Shown: positions 1 to 9,004 of the stretch, piece after piece
Numbering within the stretch: position 1 is the stretch's first letter
Layout of the letters: the number at the start of each line of letters is the position of its first letter
Source of the DNA: an uncultured Chlorobiaceae bacterium
GTDB taxonomy: Bacteria; Bacteroidota; Chlorobiia; Chlorobiales; Chlorobiaceae
NCBI GenBank assembly: GCA_903887845.1
Contig: CAISRC010000009.1
Location: forward strand, 1-51,423
Length of the DNA stretch: 51,423 nucleotides
Direction of reading: 5' to 3'
Notes under the pieces: generated by a model
The model's input: only the letters and a program-made list of their open reading frames with translations
What the model was told of the DNA's origin: nothing
Database searches by the model: none
Translations under genes and position numbers: made by a program

Positions 1-402
1 CGCTGGGATTTTGAAAAGTTCAAGAATGTTGATGCCCGTCTTGGTGTCCAGATGAAGTCCGTTGGTGAAGTTATGGCTTTCGGAAGAAACTTCAGGGAGG
101 CGTTGCAGAAGTCACTCCGTGGGCTTGAAATCGGCCGTGCGGGGCTTGGCTCTGACGGCAAGGATGTCATGAATGTGCTTGATATGACTCCGCAGCAAAA
201 GAAGTTTGCCAAAGAGGATATTCTTGAAAAAATCAGGATACCCAAAGCTGACCGTATGTTTTATCTTCGTTATGCTTTCCAGGCTGGCGCAACCATCGAT
301 GAGCTGCATCAGTCGACCGGTATTGATCCCTGGTTTCTTGACAACATCCTCCAGATTGTTGAGCTCGAAGACGAGCTACGCGAACTGGCCTCCGCTGACT
401 GA
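1..402 (+). CDS. carB: Carbamoyl-phosphate synthase large chain, N-terminal section (3' part only)
   Basis: This frame is open from the first base and shows the last ~133 residues of a CarB N-terminal half. It contains the family segment RWDFEKF, then MKSVGEVMAFGRNF, and the start of the oligomerisation domain (IDPWFLDNI, then VELEDEL). CarB makes carbamoyl phosphate from bicarbonate, glutamine-derived ammonia and two ATP for pyrimidine and arginine synthesis. In a single-chain enzyme such as that of E. coli (1073 aa), the protein continues for ~590 residues after the IDRWFL-like motif. Here it stops about 27 codons after that motif, and trpC begins six bases later. This suggests a split CarB with the second half elsewhere, as known in some archaea and Aquifex. 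The start lies outside the window. Family identity is firm; the split is an inference from the stop position. Confidence 0.9.
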   Translation, partial: RWDFEKFKNVDARLGVQMKSVGEVMAFGRNFREALQKSLRGLEIGRAGLGSDGKDVMNVLDMTPQQKKFAKEDILEKIRIPKADRMFYLRYAFQAGATIDELHQSTGIDPWFLDNILQIVELEDELRELASAD

Positions 403-408
403 TCTGCC

Positions 409-1179
409 ATGACCTATCTTACCCGGATATTAGAGGAGAAAAAGCGGGAAATAGTGGAGCTTGGAAAGGAGAAGCCTGCCGAGCGTTATCTGGAGCTGCA
501 GGGCTCTCTGTCTTCCACTCGTGATTTTGCCGGTGCCATCAAGCGTAGGGATCGGGGGTTGAAGCTTATTGCCGAAATCAAAAAAGCTTCTCCTTCGCGC
601 GGTCTTATTGTGCAGGATTTTGATCCTGTCGTGATGGCCCGTCATTATGGGGAGCTTGGCGCTGCGGCCTATTCGGTGCTTACTGATCGCCTGTTTTTTC
701 AGGGCTCCATCGACTATCTTCAACAGGTGAGACGCTTGTTTCCGCTTCCAGTTCTGCGCAAAGATTTTATTATTGATGAATCACAGATCTTTGAGTCCAG
801 GCTGATTGGCGCTGATGCCATTCTGCTGATTGTTGCGGCGCTTGATCCTGCGCAACTTGGCGACTATCTGCAGCTCTCTTCCGCTATCGGTCTGCACGTT
901 CTTGTTGAAGTGCATGACCGTTCGGAGCTGGACGTCGCCATTGAAAAGGGTGCCGCAATAATCGGTGTCAACAACCGCAATTTAAAGGACTTTTCAGTCG
1001 ATCTGCAGACATCTGTAATATTGCGCTCCTGTATCCCTCCCGGGGTTATTGCGGTGGCCGAAAGCGGCCTGAAAACTTCTGCTGATATCGACCTTGTCGA
1101 GACGGCATCGTTTGATGCCGTCTTGATAGGAGAGGGACTGCATATCAGCCCCGAGCTTCGCGAAATTATCTGGTCATAG
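409..1179 (+). CDS. trpC: Indole-3-glycerol phosphate synthase
   Basis: This 256-aa protein is a normal-length monofunctional TrpC, a (beta/alpha)8 barrel that closes the indole ring from CdRP in tryptophan synthesis. Family motifs are in order: KKASPSRG near residue 60 (catalytic Lys, phosphate site), VLRKDFI near 120 (general acid Lys), VEVHD near 166, IIGVNNRNL near 186 and VAESGL near 218. The start follows the carB stop by six bases, so the two genes are probably cotranscribed. The 3' end overlaps the convergent rpe gene by 14 bases. No fusion to TrpF is present. No other trp gene lies in the window. Confidence 0.97.
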   Translation: MTYLTRILEEKKREIVELGKEKPAERYLELQGSLSSTRDFAGAIKRRDRGLKLIAEIKKASPSRGLIVQDFDPVVMARHYGELGAAAYSVLTDRLFFQGSIDYLQQVRRLFPLPVLRKDFIIDESQIFESRLIGADAILLIVAALDPAQLGDYLQLSSAIGLHVLVEVHDRSELDVAIEKGAAIIGVNNRNLKDFSVDLQTSVILRSCIPPGVIAVAESGLKTSADIDLVETASFDAVLIGEGLHISPELREIIWS

Positions 1180-1831
1180 CCCTGATGTTAGCCGCAGTGC
1201 GTGCCGGATCGGTCGATTTGAAGAATGCCGTGCCGGCAATCAGCGCATCGGCTCCAGCCGAAACAACTTCCTGGGCATTTTCTTCTGTTATTCCACCGTC
1301 AATGGCGATGACCATCTGAGGGTTGGCCTGCAAGCGCATTTCATGAAGCTGCCTGATTTTTCCAATTGATGATGGTATGAACTTCTGTCCCCCGAAACCG
1401 GGATTGACCGACATCAGCAGGACAAGGTCAAGATCCGGCAGAATGGAATCAAGTGTAGAAAGTGATGTGCCCGGATTGATTGAAACGCCAGCTTTTGCGC
1501 CAAGGCTTTTAATGAACTGAACGGTGCGATGGAGGTGAGGGCAGGCTTCCTGATGTACGGTAATCTGGTGAGAACCAGCCTTGACAAAATCTTCAATGAA
1601 ACGATCTGGGTCGGCAATCATCAGATGAGTGTCGATGATCATGGGTGTGCAGGCCGCAATAGCCTGTACAATGAGTGGTCCGAAGGTGATGTTGGGGACA
1701 AAGTTACCGTCCATGATATCGCAATGCATCCAGTCCGCGCCTGCTTTTGTGGCAATTGCAATCGAGTGCTCAAGTCGGGTAAAGTCTGCTGAAAGAATGG
1801 ACGGTGCGAGAAGTGTGGATGGTGCTGGCAT
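1166..1831 (-). CDS. rpe: Ribulose-phosphate 3-epimerase
   Basis: This 221-aa protein interconverts ribulose 5-phosphate and xylulose 5-phosphate in the pentose phosphate pathway. It shows the whole family signature set: [10 protein letters not shown] at the N-terminus, the metal-binding His/Asp region [14 protein letters not shown], the second metal site [16 protein letters not shown], and the C-terminal phosphate site IDGGI followed by AGTAFF. Length is typical. In an organism fixing CO2 by the reductive TCA cycle it would serve nucleotide and sugar synthesis, not the Calvin cycle (inference). It is transcribed convergently with trpC and overlaps its last 14 bases. The upstream neighbour on the same strand is the BamA-like gene, whose stop lies 44 bases before this start. 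Confidence 0.96.
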   Translation of the reverse strand: MPAPSTLLAPSILSADFTRLEHSIAIATKAGADWMHCDIMDGNFVPNITFGPLIVQAIAACTPMIIDTHLMIADPDRFIEDFVKAGSHQITVHQEACPHLHRTVQFIKSLGAKAGVSINPGTSLSTLDSILPDLDLVLLMSVNPGFGGQKFIPSSIGKIRQLHEMRLQANPQMVIAIDGGITEENAQEVVSAGADALIAGTAFFKSTDPARTAANIRAMTR

Positions 1832-1875
1832 GGGAACAGGTACTTAATCGTGAAAAAAATAACTTGGGCAAATAA

Positions 1876-4077
1876 TTAAAAAGCTTCACCAATTCCAAAA
1901 TTGAAGGTGTATTTTCCGATGTTCAAGGTTGAGATACGCCAGGGCTTCGCCTCAGTCGGGTCATGGAGTTTATAGGCAAAATCAAAACGGAACGGACCGA
2001 TAGGTGAGCCGATTCTCAGGCCCACTCCAGAGTCCCAGGCGAAGTCTTTTGTCAGGGAATCAAGGTTGAATGCGTATGGCCCGGTTCGGTCCCAGATGTT
2101 TCCGATATCGGTAAAGAACGTTACTCCTGAAGACTGGTTGAGGAATCTGAAAAATTTCAGACGGTATTCCAGACTGAGTTCAAGCTTGATGTCAGCACCG
2201 AAATTAGCTGCGGCTTCGCTCGCACTGCTTCCAGGCCCGAGAGTATTGAAAAGCCAGCCCCGCATGTCGTTTGCTCCGCCAGCATAGAATCGGCGTTCTT
2301 CTGGTGTTGCATCCGCTTTGCCATAAGGCATCATCCATCCTATCCGCCCTTTTCCGGCAAGTTGGCTTTTTGTTGACAGGTTTTTTGCAAAGCTCAATCC
2401 GTTTTCAAGTTTGACATACTGAGAATAGGTCGTGCCGAATATCTGGGGATCTTTATCGGTGAACCCGCTGTAATGTTTTGTGTCAATATAGTTATCTATC
2501 AGCCAGGCAAGGCTTCCGGATTCTTCAAGAAGAAGGTCGATGTTCCATATTGTCTTTTCCGGAAGAACGCGCTGTCGGTTTGTAGAGTTGAAGCGAAGCC
2601 GGAATGTCTGGTTGACATGGGTGTTAATCAGACTGTCAATTCCCGCATTGACCGCCGCTTCATTGGAGGGGTTAATGCCGATATTATTGGCAAGATCTGA
2701 TTTGAAAAGTTGTTTGAATCCTCTGAGAGAATCTTTTTTGACCCATTCGATTTCAAAAAAGTCGAAATTCAGGCGTGATGAAGAATTCAATCGTGCGTTG
2801 TAGGTTCCGCGGATCAATCCGCTTCTGCTTGAGAGCAGTACAGGCTGTTTTGTAGTTGCATATTCAACTGTTGTCGAATAGAAGTTGCCGGGTTTTTTGA
2901 GAACCGGCATGACCAGAGTGCTTTTCAGGCTGAATTCGTATGGAATTATTTTGCTGTATTGGTCTGGATTAAGGTTTGTAAGCAACTTGCTGTTGGAACT
3001 AGCCTGAGTACCGTATTCGGTTGATGTACGGAACTGTTCACCTCCACCAAAAAAGTTTTTGTTTTCATAAGCCAGAGATGTACCGAAAAAGAGGGGTCCG
3101 TACCGGTTATCAACCAGGATTTTTGGTTCTATCTGGTGTTTTGGTGCAGTTTCAAGGTTGATCGTTGTGTAGAGTTCGCCAGCGCGCACCGAATCCGGGG
3201 TGATGTAAATGGATGAAAAGAGATTGGTGGCACCGAGATTCTGCAACGTTCGCTGTTCAAGGCTCTGCCGGGTAAAGTTTCCGGGCCTGAATTCTATGGC
3301 AGAGGCGATAAGAGCAGACGAAATTTTCTGTTTTCCAAAAACTTTTCCCTTGATACCTTCCCTTGAAAATGTTTTTTCTTTCTGTGCGATATCGTTTTTC
3401 AGGTGGTTGTGGACGACAGCCTGGATTGTGCCGTATTTTAGTCTTTCAGGCAGACTCAGCCTGAACTGGATTCCTGCATGAGTCCCAACGGTATCAACCT
3501 TGATGCGGATACTGTCTTCGTGAAAAAAAGTGAAACCGTACTCTCTGAAAAATGATATGGTACGGTCACGCTCTTCGATAAGTCGTTCAACAGAAAAAAC
3601 ATCATTTAATTTCAGTCGGTTATGGCTGAGATACTCTGTTTTAAGTTCTGTAGGAATGCGTTCAAGCCCTTCATAATGAAAGGCATCAACTTTTGATGGT
3701 TCATGTTCATGAATCAGAATATTCAGGTTAACTTTTTTGCCGTTGTTTTTTCGGACAATTGTGGTGTCCACGTCGGTAAAAAAATATCCCTTATAGGTAT
3801 AGAGCTTTTTGATCAGAAAAATGTCTTTGGCAAACTCTTCGGAATTGAACGGTTTTTGTGCACCGCCAAAAAGGCCTAGTCCAAGGAAAGATTTGTTTTC
3901 AGCGGTGCTTATTATCAGGCGAAGTTCCTCTTCGCTAATCGAGGTATTGCCCCTGAAATTGATTTTACCTACATAGGGAGGTGAAGAGGTGCTTTTTTCA
4001 CCTCCGCTGTCAGGTTGACCATGAACAGGAACAGTACAGAGCAGTATAAGTGCTATAAAAATGAACGCTTTTGCCAA
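1876..4077 (-). CDS. BamA/Omp85-family outer membrane protein (surface antigen D15 type)
   Basis: This 733-aa protein begins with a signal peptide (hydrophobic stretch, then VHGQP near residue 21). POTRA-like repeats follow from about residue 35 (YVGKINFRGNTSISEEELR) to about 320, and the rest is a beta-barrel in the bacterial surface antigen pattern. It ends in Phe (GIGEAF), as barrel proteins recognised by the BAM machine do. The barrel carries GGANDMRGW, the substrate-pore-loop type motif of Omp85 proteins, and the last third has GLRIGSPIGPFRFDFAY, typical of the final strands. It is shorter than E. coli BamA (810 aa) with fewer POTRA domains, so it could be BamA or a TamA-like paralogue; I cannot tell which. 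The DUF2795 gene ends 19 bases upstream and the M23 peptidase before that, so the three form a likely envelope operon. Confidence 0.88.
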   Translation of the reverse strand: MAKAFIFIALILLCTVPVHGQPDSGGEKSTSSPPYVGKINFRGNTSISEEELRLIISTAENKSFLGLGLFGGAQKPFNSEEFAKDIFLIKKLYTYKGYFFTDVDTTIVRKNNGKKVNLNILIHEHEPSKVDAFHYEGLERIPTELKTEYLSHNRLKLNDVFSVERLIEERDRTISFFREYGFTFFHEDSIRIKVDTVGTHAGIQFRLSLPERLKYGTIQAVVHNHLKNDIAQKEKTFSREGIKGKVFGKQKISSALIASAIEFRPGNFTRQSLEQRTLQNLGATNLFSSIYITPDSVRAGELYTTINLETAPKHQIEPKILVDNRYGPLFFGTSLAYENKNFFGGGEQFRTSTEYGTQASSNSKLLTNLNPDQYSKIIPYEFSLKSTLVMPVLKKPGNFYSTTVEYATTKQPVLLSSRSGLIRGTYNARLNSSSRLNFDFFEIEWVKKDSLRGFKQLFKSDLANNIGINPSNEAAVNAGIDSLINTHVNQTFRLRFNSTNRQRVLPEKTIWNIDLLLEESGSLAWLIDNYIDTKHYSGFTDKDPQIFGTTYSQYVKLENGLSFAKNLSTKSQLAGKGRIGWMMPYGKADATPEERRFYAGGANDMRGWLFNTLGPGSSASEAAANFGADIKLELSLEYRLKFFRFLNQSSGVTFFTDIGNIWDRTGPYAFNLDSLTKDFAWDSGVGLRIGSPIGPFRFDFAYKLHDPTEAKPWRISTLNIGKYTFNFGIGEAF

Positions 4078-4096
4078 ACATGAATTCCGTTTTGTT

Positions 4097-4324
4097 CTAT
4101 GTCAATGGCTCTTCATCTCCGTAGCCAAAGTCTTCGTCAGTAGGGTAATCAGGCCATATTTCGTCCAGGCTTTCATACATTTCATCGCTGTCGGGAAGAT
4201 CAACCAGATTTTCAATCACCTGTTGAGGGGCGCCGGTTCTGTTTGCGTAATTGATCAGCTCATCTTTTGTTACAGGCCATGGAGCATCAGCTATATAACG
4301 GGCAAGGTCTAAATTCCAGTACAT
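4097..4324 (-). CDS. DUF2795 small acidic protein
   Basis: This 75-aa protein matches the DUF2795 pattern: a short domain with DLARYIADAPWPVTKDELI followed by a predicted helix with ENLVDLPD. The C-terminal third is strongly acidic (DEIWPDYPTDEDFGYGDEE). It has no signal peptide or membrane segment, so it is probably cytoplasmic. Its function is not known. The spacing is tight (24 bases from the M23 gene, 19 to the BamA-like gene), so it is very likely translated from the same message as these two envelope genes. The family assignment is from memory of the motif. Confidence 0.75.
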   Translation of the reverse strand: MYWNLDLARYIADAPWPVTKDELINYANRTGAPQQVIENLVDLPDSDEMYESLDEIWPDYPTDEDFGYGDEEPLT

Positions 4325-4348
4325 ACTATTTCGATTGATTTGTTCAGG

Positions 4349-5128
4349 TTAAGAGTTATTGTCTCGTCCGTCAGGTTCAGTCTTTTGTGTTGTGATGAAC
4401 TTGTCAGGGTTTGTTTCATCAAAGAAATAAGCTGTTGGATTGACTTTTACGTTGTCCTTCAGTACTTCATAATGGAGATGCGGACCTGTCGAAACGCCAG
4501 TGTTTCCCGAAAGCGCTATAATGTCGCCCCGTTTGACTTTCTGTCCCTGTCGCACAAGAGATTTCGAAAGATGAGCATAAATGGTTTTATAACCGTATCC
4601 GTGATTGATGGTTATTTTTTGTCCATACCCTTTATCATATCCTGAAAATGCCACAATTCCGTCACCTGTAGTCTGTACTCTGGTGCCTTCAGAGGCTGAG
4701 ATATCAATGCCTGAGTGAAAAAGAGAGACATTGTAGATCGGATGTACCCGGACGCCAAATTCGCTGGTAATTGCACCACTGATGGGCTTGATATTTGGTA
4801 TGCTTGAAAAAAAAGATGTTGGATTTGGGTTTTCAGCGAGTTCGGTCGACTCAGATGCGTTGTCCTTCTGAAAGTCCATTTTCATGATCATTTGTTCAAT
4901 CATCTGTTCGGTGCTTGCCAGAAGCCCTTCAGCAGTTTTAACTGGTTCGGATTTCTTTATATCGCCGGGCTGTTTGTCTTCAGCCAGGAGAGTTGCGGGA
5001 GTGTGTGAAAGAGAGAAAAGCAGAATCAGAAAAAAATACAAAGTGCCTTTGGAAAAGCTCACATTCAGAGCTGACAAACATTTCCTGCTGAATTCAGACA
5101 GAGTCACAAACCGATTTGTGAAGGTCAT
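4349..5128 (-). CDS. M23-family peptidase (LytM-type murein hydrolase)
   Basis: This 259-aa protein has an N-terminal hydrophobic segment near residues 29-48 (signal peptide or anchor), a linker, and a C-terminal peptidase M23 domain from about residue 115. The zinc-site motifs are intact: HSGIDIS (metal His and Asp), then a His near YAHLSKS, and the HLHYE motif near residue 220. An intact site predicts real endopeptidase activity on peptidoglycan, unlike degenerate EnvC-type activators. No coiled coil or LysM domain is evident. The gene is first in a likely operon with the DUF2795 gene and the BamA-like gene. A near-perfect palindrome lies upstream at 5179-5199. Confidence 0.92.
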   Translation of the reverse strand: MTFTNRFVTLSEFSRKCLSALNVSFSKGTLYFFLILLFSLSHTPATLLAEDKQPGDIKKSEPVKTAEGLLASTEQMIEQMIMKMDFQKDNASESTELAENPNPTSFFSSIPNIKPISGAITSEFGVRVHPIYNVSLFHSGIDISASEGTRVQTTGDGIVAFSGYDKGYGQKITINHGYGYKTIYAHLSKSLVRQGQKVKRGDIIALSGNTGVSTGPHLHYEVLKDNVKVNPTAYFFDETNPDKFITTQKTEPDGRDNNS

Positions 5129-5178
5129 GCGGTATCCTGATTTTTTTGTCTGAACGGCTTAACTCGCCAAACCGAAAA

Positions 5179-5199
5179 TATAGGAAAAGTTTTCCTATA
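5179..5199. promoter_or_regulatory. Perfect 10-bp-arm palindrome between polA and the M23 gene
   Basis: The arm TATAGGAAAA at 5179-5188 is mirrored by TTTTCCTATA at 5190-5199 around one central G. It lies 10 bases past the polA stop and about 51 bases upstream of the M23 gene start, both on the minus strand. A stem with such a short loop is a poor terminator on its own, so an operator for the M23 operon or a crude polA terminator are both possible. Confidence 0.4.
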
Positions 5200-5208
5200 A
5201 GTCAATGA

Positions 5209-8040
5209 TTAGTGGGCTTCCAGCCAGTTTTTTCCAATGCCCGTATCAATCACGACCGGTACATTTTTAAGTCCACAAATGATTGCGGCATCAATCATTG
5301 CCTGTTCAATCATCATTGAGAGCGGTTCTTTTTCATCGTCAGTGGTTTCAAAGAGCAGTTCGTCGTGTACCTGCAGCAGCATGACGGATTTCATAAGGTT
5401 TTTTTCCATGCGTGTGCTGCAGAGGTTCATGGCGCATTTGATGATATCGGCTGCCGTACCCTGGATAGGGGTATTCATTGCCGCCCGTTCAGCCGCTTTT
5501 TGCAGGTTGATATTTCGACTGTTGAGGTCGGCAATGTAACGGCGCCGTCCGAGAAGAGTGGAGACATAACCATTTTTTCTGCCGACGTCAATAATGTTCT
5601 GCAATGCTATGAAAAGGCCTGGATATTTTGCTTTGTAGGTATCGATGATGGCTGCCGCCTCTGATCGTGGAATGTTGAGCCTTTTTGAGAGACCGAAAGG
5701 CATGATGCCGTAGAGTACCCCGAAATTCACCTCTTTTGCCTTGCGCCGCATATCACCGGTGATCTCATCGGTGCTGAATATAACTTTTGCAGTTGCGGTA
5801 TGGATGTCTTCACGGTTGCGGAATGCTTCGATAAGTTGAGGGTCTCCGGAGATTTCTGCGGCAATTCTCAACTCAATCTGGGAGTAATCAGCGGAAAGCA
5901 GCCAGTTGTCGGGTAATGACGGTATGAATGCTCTGCGTATCTCTTTACCCAGAGCGGTGCGTATGGGGATGTTCTGCAGATTCGGATTGGAGGAAGAGAG
6001 TCTTCCTGTTGCTGTTATATGCTGATTGAAAGAGGTATGCAGTTTTCCGGTTCTCGGATTGAGCATTTTAGGCAATGCGTCGATATAGGTGTTCTTGAGT
6101 TTTTGGAGCGTTCTGTATTCGAGGAGTGTGCTGGCGACCGGATGAAGCGGCGCAAGCTCCTCCAACACCTCGACATTGGTGGAGAAGCCTGTTTTTGTGG
6201 TTTTTTTTGTTGGCAGCTTTAACACGTTGAAGAGAATATGTGCAAGCTGCTTCGGGGAATCGATGTTGAAGGAAGATCCTGCTGCGGCATAAATCGTTTC
6301 TGTCAAAAGTTCGAGTTGTTGTTTGACCGTTTCGGATGTCTTTGCCAGATGCGGGGTGTCGATGGAAACACCTGCGGACTCCATCGCAGCCAGGACGCTG
6401 ACCAGCGGGAATTCTATATGTTCGCATAGCCAAAGCAGCTCTTTTTCCCCATCAAGTTTTTTGCGGAACGTTTCTTCGAGCTGGAGGGCAAGATCGGCAT
6501 CCTGGCAGGCATAGTCCGCAAGCTTTTTTGGATCGACCTCGAAAATGTGCAGTTTCGTTTTTCCTGACCCGACAAGTTCATCATAGGTTGTGGTCTTGTA
6601 GCCTAAATAATTGGCCGCAAGATCATCAAGATTGTGTCGTTCTTCGGGGTTGAGCACATAGCTGGCAATCATGGTGTCGAATCCAACTGGCGAAAGATCA
6701 ATGCCATATTTTTTCAGGACGAGAATGTCGTATTTAAGGTTCTGTCCGGTTTTTGGCAGTGATGCCTGTTCAAGCAGAGGCTTGAGGATATCAAGTCCAC
6801 GTTTCAGGTCAACGGCGTCGTGTGCAAAAGAGATAAAGCTGGCTTTTCCGGTTTCAACGGAGATAGAAATACCTGCCAGTTCGGCTGCAAACGTATCAAG
6901 ACTTGTGGTTTCTGTGTCGACTGCGATGCGAGATGACTTCTGCAGTGATTCGACAAGTATCCGCAGTTTTTCTGTTGTATCGACGAGAGCATACACGGTT
7001 CCAGCTTGCGGCTGCAGATGCGTTGAGTGTTCGTCCTCAAGGAGAGCCGGGTATTTATGAGGTGGCGCATCTTCTGAAGAATTCTGCAAGAGTGCTTCAA
7101 AAATCGCAGGAACTCTGGATGCAATGGTTTTAAGCCCAAGCTTCTGCAGCAGCGGCACCAGTTTTGTCCGGTCTGGAAACCCGCAGGCAAGCTCTTTCAG
7201 GGAAAAGTCGATCTGCAGATCGGTGCGTATGGTGACCAATTGTGTTATCAGATCGAGGCGGGGTTGAAATTCTTTCAGGCTCTGACGGATTTTCGGGGAG
7301 ATATGGTCGAGATGGGTATAGATATTTTTCAGGGAGTGGTATTTTCCAAGCAGCGCGGAGGCCGTTTTGGGGCCGATACCTTTTGCTCCTGGAATATTGT
7401 CGGATACATCACCGCAGAGAGTCAAAAACTGGGTGAACAGTTCAGGCGGAACTCCGAATTGTTCAGTAATCTCTTTTGTACCGAGCAATTCAAGCTCATT
7501 CTGGTTTTTGGCTGGTTTCAGGATTTTAACTCCTTCGTGAACCAGTTGGGCAAGATCTTTGTCCGGGGTGACAATGTAAACCTGGCATGAGGGTTCAAAT
7601 TTTCTGGCGGTTGTGCCGATCAGGTCGTCGGCCTCATATCCGGCTGTTTTGATGAGGGGAATATTGAAGGCTTCAAGCAGTTCGAAGATGGCGTCAAGCT
7701 GTAGGATGAGATCTTCAGGTGGTGCTGGTCGATTGGCTTTGTATAAGGGGTAAAGATCGTGTCGGAATGTTTTTTCCTTGCTGTCAAAGACCGCTGCGAG
7801 GTAATGCGGCTTCCAGGTTTCATAGATTTTAAGCAGAGCGGTCGCAAAGCCGTAGATTGCACCTGTTGGCATTCCGTCCTGATTGGTCATGCCTGCCCGC
7901 TGCAGGGCAAAGAAGGCCCGATAGACCATGGCCATGCCATCGATCAAAAAGAGGGCGGGTTTTTCCTGGCTGGCCGCAGCGACGTTAGTGTTGATCTCCT
8001 GGCTGACAGGAGAAAAGAAGTCAAGTTGTCTCTTGTTCAT
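5209..8040 (-). CDS. polA: DNA polymerase I
   Basis: This 943-aa protein is a full three-domain Pol I for Okazaki fragment processing and repair. The N-terminal 5'-3' exonuclease domain starts at LFLIDGMAMVYRAF near residue 30 and includes GVSDNIPGAKGIGPKTA-like helix-hairpin-helix residues. The middle 3'-5' exonuclease domain keeps its catalytic motifs: DTETTSLD near 373, NLKYD near 430 and YACQDAD near 510, so proofreading should be active. The polymerase domain has motif A (SADYSQIELR, ~718), motif B (KEVNFGVLYG, ~770) and motif C (VHDELL, ~890). The ATG overlaps the pheA stop in an ATGA arrangement, so translation is coupled to pheA. Confidence 0.97.
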   Translation of the reverse strand: MNKRQLDFFSPVSQEINTNVAAASQEKPALFLIDGMAMVYRAFFALQRAGMTNQDGMPTGAIYGFATALLKIYETWKPHYLAAVFDSKEKTFRHDLYPLYKANRPAPPEDLILQLDAIFELLEAFNIPLIKTAGYEADDLIGTTARKFEPSCQVYIVTPDKDLAQLVHEGVKILKPAKNQNELELLGTKEITEQFGVPPELFTQFLTLCGDVSDNIPGAKGIGPKTASALLGKYHSLKNIYTHLDHISPKIRQSLKEFQPRLDLITQLVTIRTDLQIDFSLKELACGFPDRTKLVPLLQKLGLKTIASRVPAIFEALLQNSSEDAPPHKYPALLEDEHSTHLQPQAGTVYALVDTTEKLRILVESLQKSSRIAVDTETTSLDTFAAELAGISISVETGKASFISFAHDAVDLKRGLDILKPLLEQASLPKTGQNLKYDILVLKKYGIDLSPVGFDTMIASYVLNPEERHNLDDLAANYLGYKTTTYDELVGSGKTKLHIFEVDPKKLADYACQDADLALQLEETFRKKLDGEKELLWLCEHIEFPLVSVLAAMESAGVSIDTPHLAKTSETVKQQLELLTETIYAAAGSSFNIDSPKQLAHILFNVLKLPTKKTTKTGFSTNVEVLEELAPLHPVASTLLEYRTLQKLKNTYIDALPKMLNPRTGKLHTSFNQHITATGRLSSSNPNLQNIPIRTALGKEIRRAFIPSLPDNWLLSADYSQIELRIAAEISGDPQLIEAFRNREDIHTATAKVIFSTDEITGDMRRKAKEVNFGVLYGIMPFGLSKRLNIPRSEAAAIIDTYKAKYPGLFIALQNIIDVGRKNGYVSTLLGRRRYIADLNSRNINLQKAAERAAMNTPIQGTAADIIKCAMNLCSTRMEKNLMKSVMLLQVHDELLFETTDDEKEPLSMMIEQAMIDAAIICGLKNVPVVIDTGIGKNWLEAH

Positions 8041-8888
8041 TCTGCAACTACCCCGTAACTTCCAAGTACATTGACCATTGTGGCGAATTCTCTAAGATGG
8101 TTGAGAGCATTGATAATGTTCTGGTCGTTCTGGTGTCCGATAAAATCGACATAAAAAAGGTACTCAAACGCTTTTTTTCTGAAGGGCCTCGATTCTATTT
8201 TTGTCAGGTCTATTGTGCGCATGGCAAAGGTGGCCAGTGCCTTGAATAGCGATCCCTGTTCGTTGGGCAGCGCAAAAGCAATGGATGTTTTGTACTGCGA
8301 GGTATCCAGTGTTGTTTTCAGTTCCCGGAGATGCAGTGGTTCAGGATTTACGGCATGAGTGATACAGAAAAACCGGGTAATGTTCCACTCTTCGTCGGCC
8401 AGGTTTTCACGCAGGACTTCAAGCCCGTAGAGCTCGCCAGCCCTTTTTGATGCTATGGCAAGTTTTGCAGGATCTTTTTCAGCGGAAATTATTTTTGCGC
8501 TTCCGGCAGTGTCATAAGCGGCTTCGGCTTTGAGTGACTTGTGGGTGGCAAAAAAATTCCGGCACTGGGCCAATGCCTGTGGGTGTGAGAGTACTTTCGT
8601 TGCCAGTTCTATCGATGATCCGGAGATACCGAGCAGACAGTGTTCAACCTTGACAAAGGTTTCGGCTACAATAGTGACTGGATGCTGGAGCAGAAGGTCA
8701 TAGTTTTGATGAATACTGCCGCCTAGTGAATTTTCTATAGGGATAACCGCATAATCGACATTACGGTTTTCAACGGCAGCAAAAACCTCTTCAAAGGATT
8801 CAAAGGGTTCAGGCTCTCCTATCCTGAGCGCGGCTATTTCACTGTATGCTCCTGGCTCCCCCTGATAGGCGATCATCACGTTTGTCAT
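8037..8888 (-). CDS. pheA: Prephenate dehydratase
   Basis: This 283-aa protein converts prephenate to phenylpyruvate for phenylalanine synthesis. The catalytic domain covers about residues 4-185: IAYQGEPGAYSE at the N-terminus, VIPIENSLGGSI near residue 75, and the conserved ITRFF motif near 167 (the TRF residues important in catalysis). A C-terminal ACT domain follows (SIAFALPNEQGSLFKAL, then KIESRPFR), the usual phenylalanine-binding feedback domain. No chorismate mutase domain is fused. Its stop codon overlaps the polA start by four bases. It is divergent from yebC, with a 116-base AT-rich gap that must hold promoters for both. Confidence 0.96.
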   Translation of the reverse strand: MTNVMIAYQGEPGAYSEIAALRIGEPEPFESFEEVFAAVENRNVDYAVIPIENSLGGSIHQNYDLLLQHPVTIVAETFVKVEHCLLGISGSSIELATKVLSHPQALAQCRNFFATHKSLKAEAAYDTAGSAKIISAEKDPAKLAIASKRAGELYGLEVLRENLADEEWNITRFFCITHAVNPEPLHLRELKTTLDTSQYKTSIAFALPNEQGSLFKALATFAMRTIDLTKIESRPFRKKAFEYLFYVDFIGHQNDQNIINALNHLREFATMVNVLGSYGVVAE

Positions 8889-9004
8889 TGTTTTTTCTTG
8901 TTATTAACTTGCATAAAAGCAGTTGGATTTGATTTTATTTAAAGAAAATAAATCTATTATCATAGGCAGGGTGATTCAGGAATAATAATTCAGCAGTTTT
9001 TGTT

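Noticed and set aside
8889-9004. Near-inverted AT-rich stretch GATTTTATTT / AAAATAAATC in the pheA-yebC gap
   Set aside because: The arms do not match on inspection, and the gap is only 116 bases, so it looks like ordinary promoter sequence.
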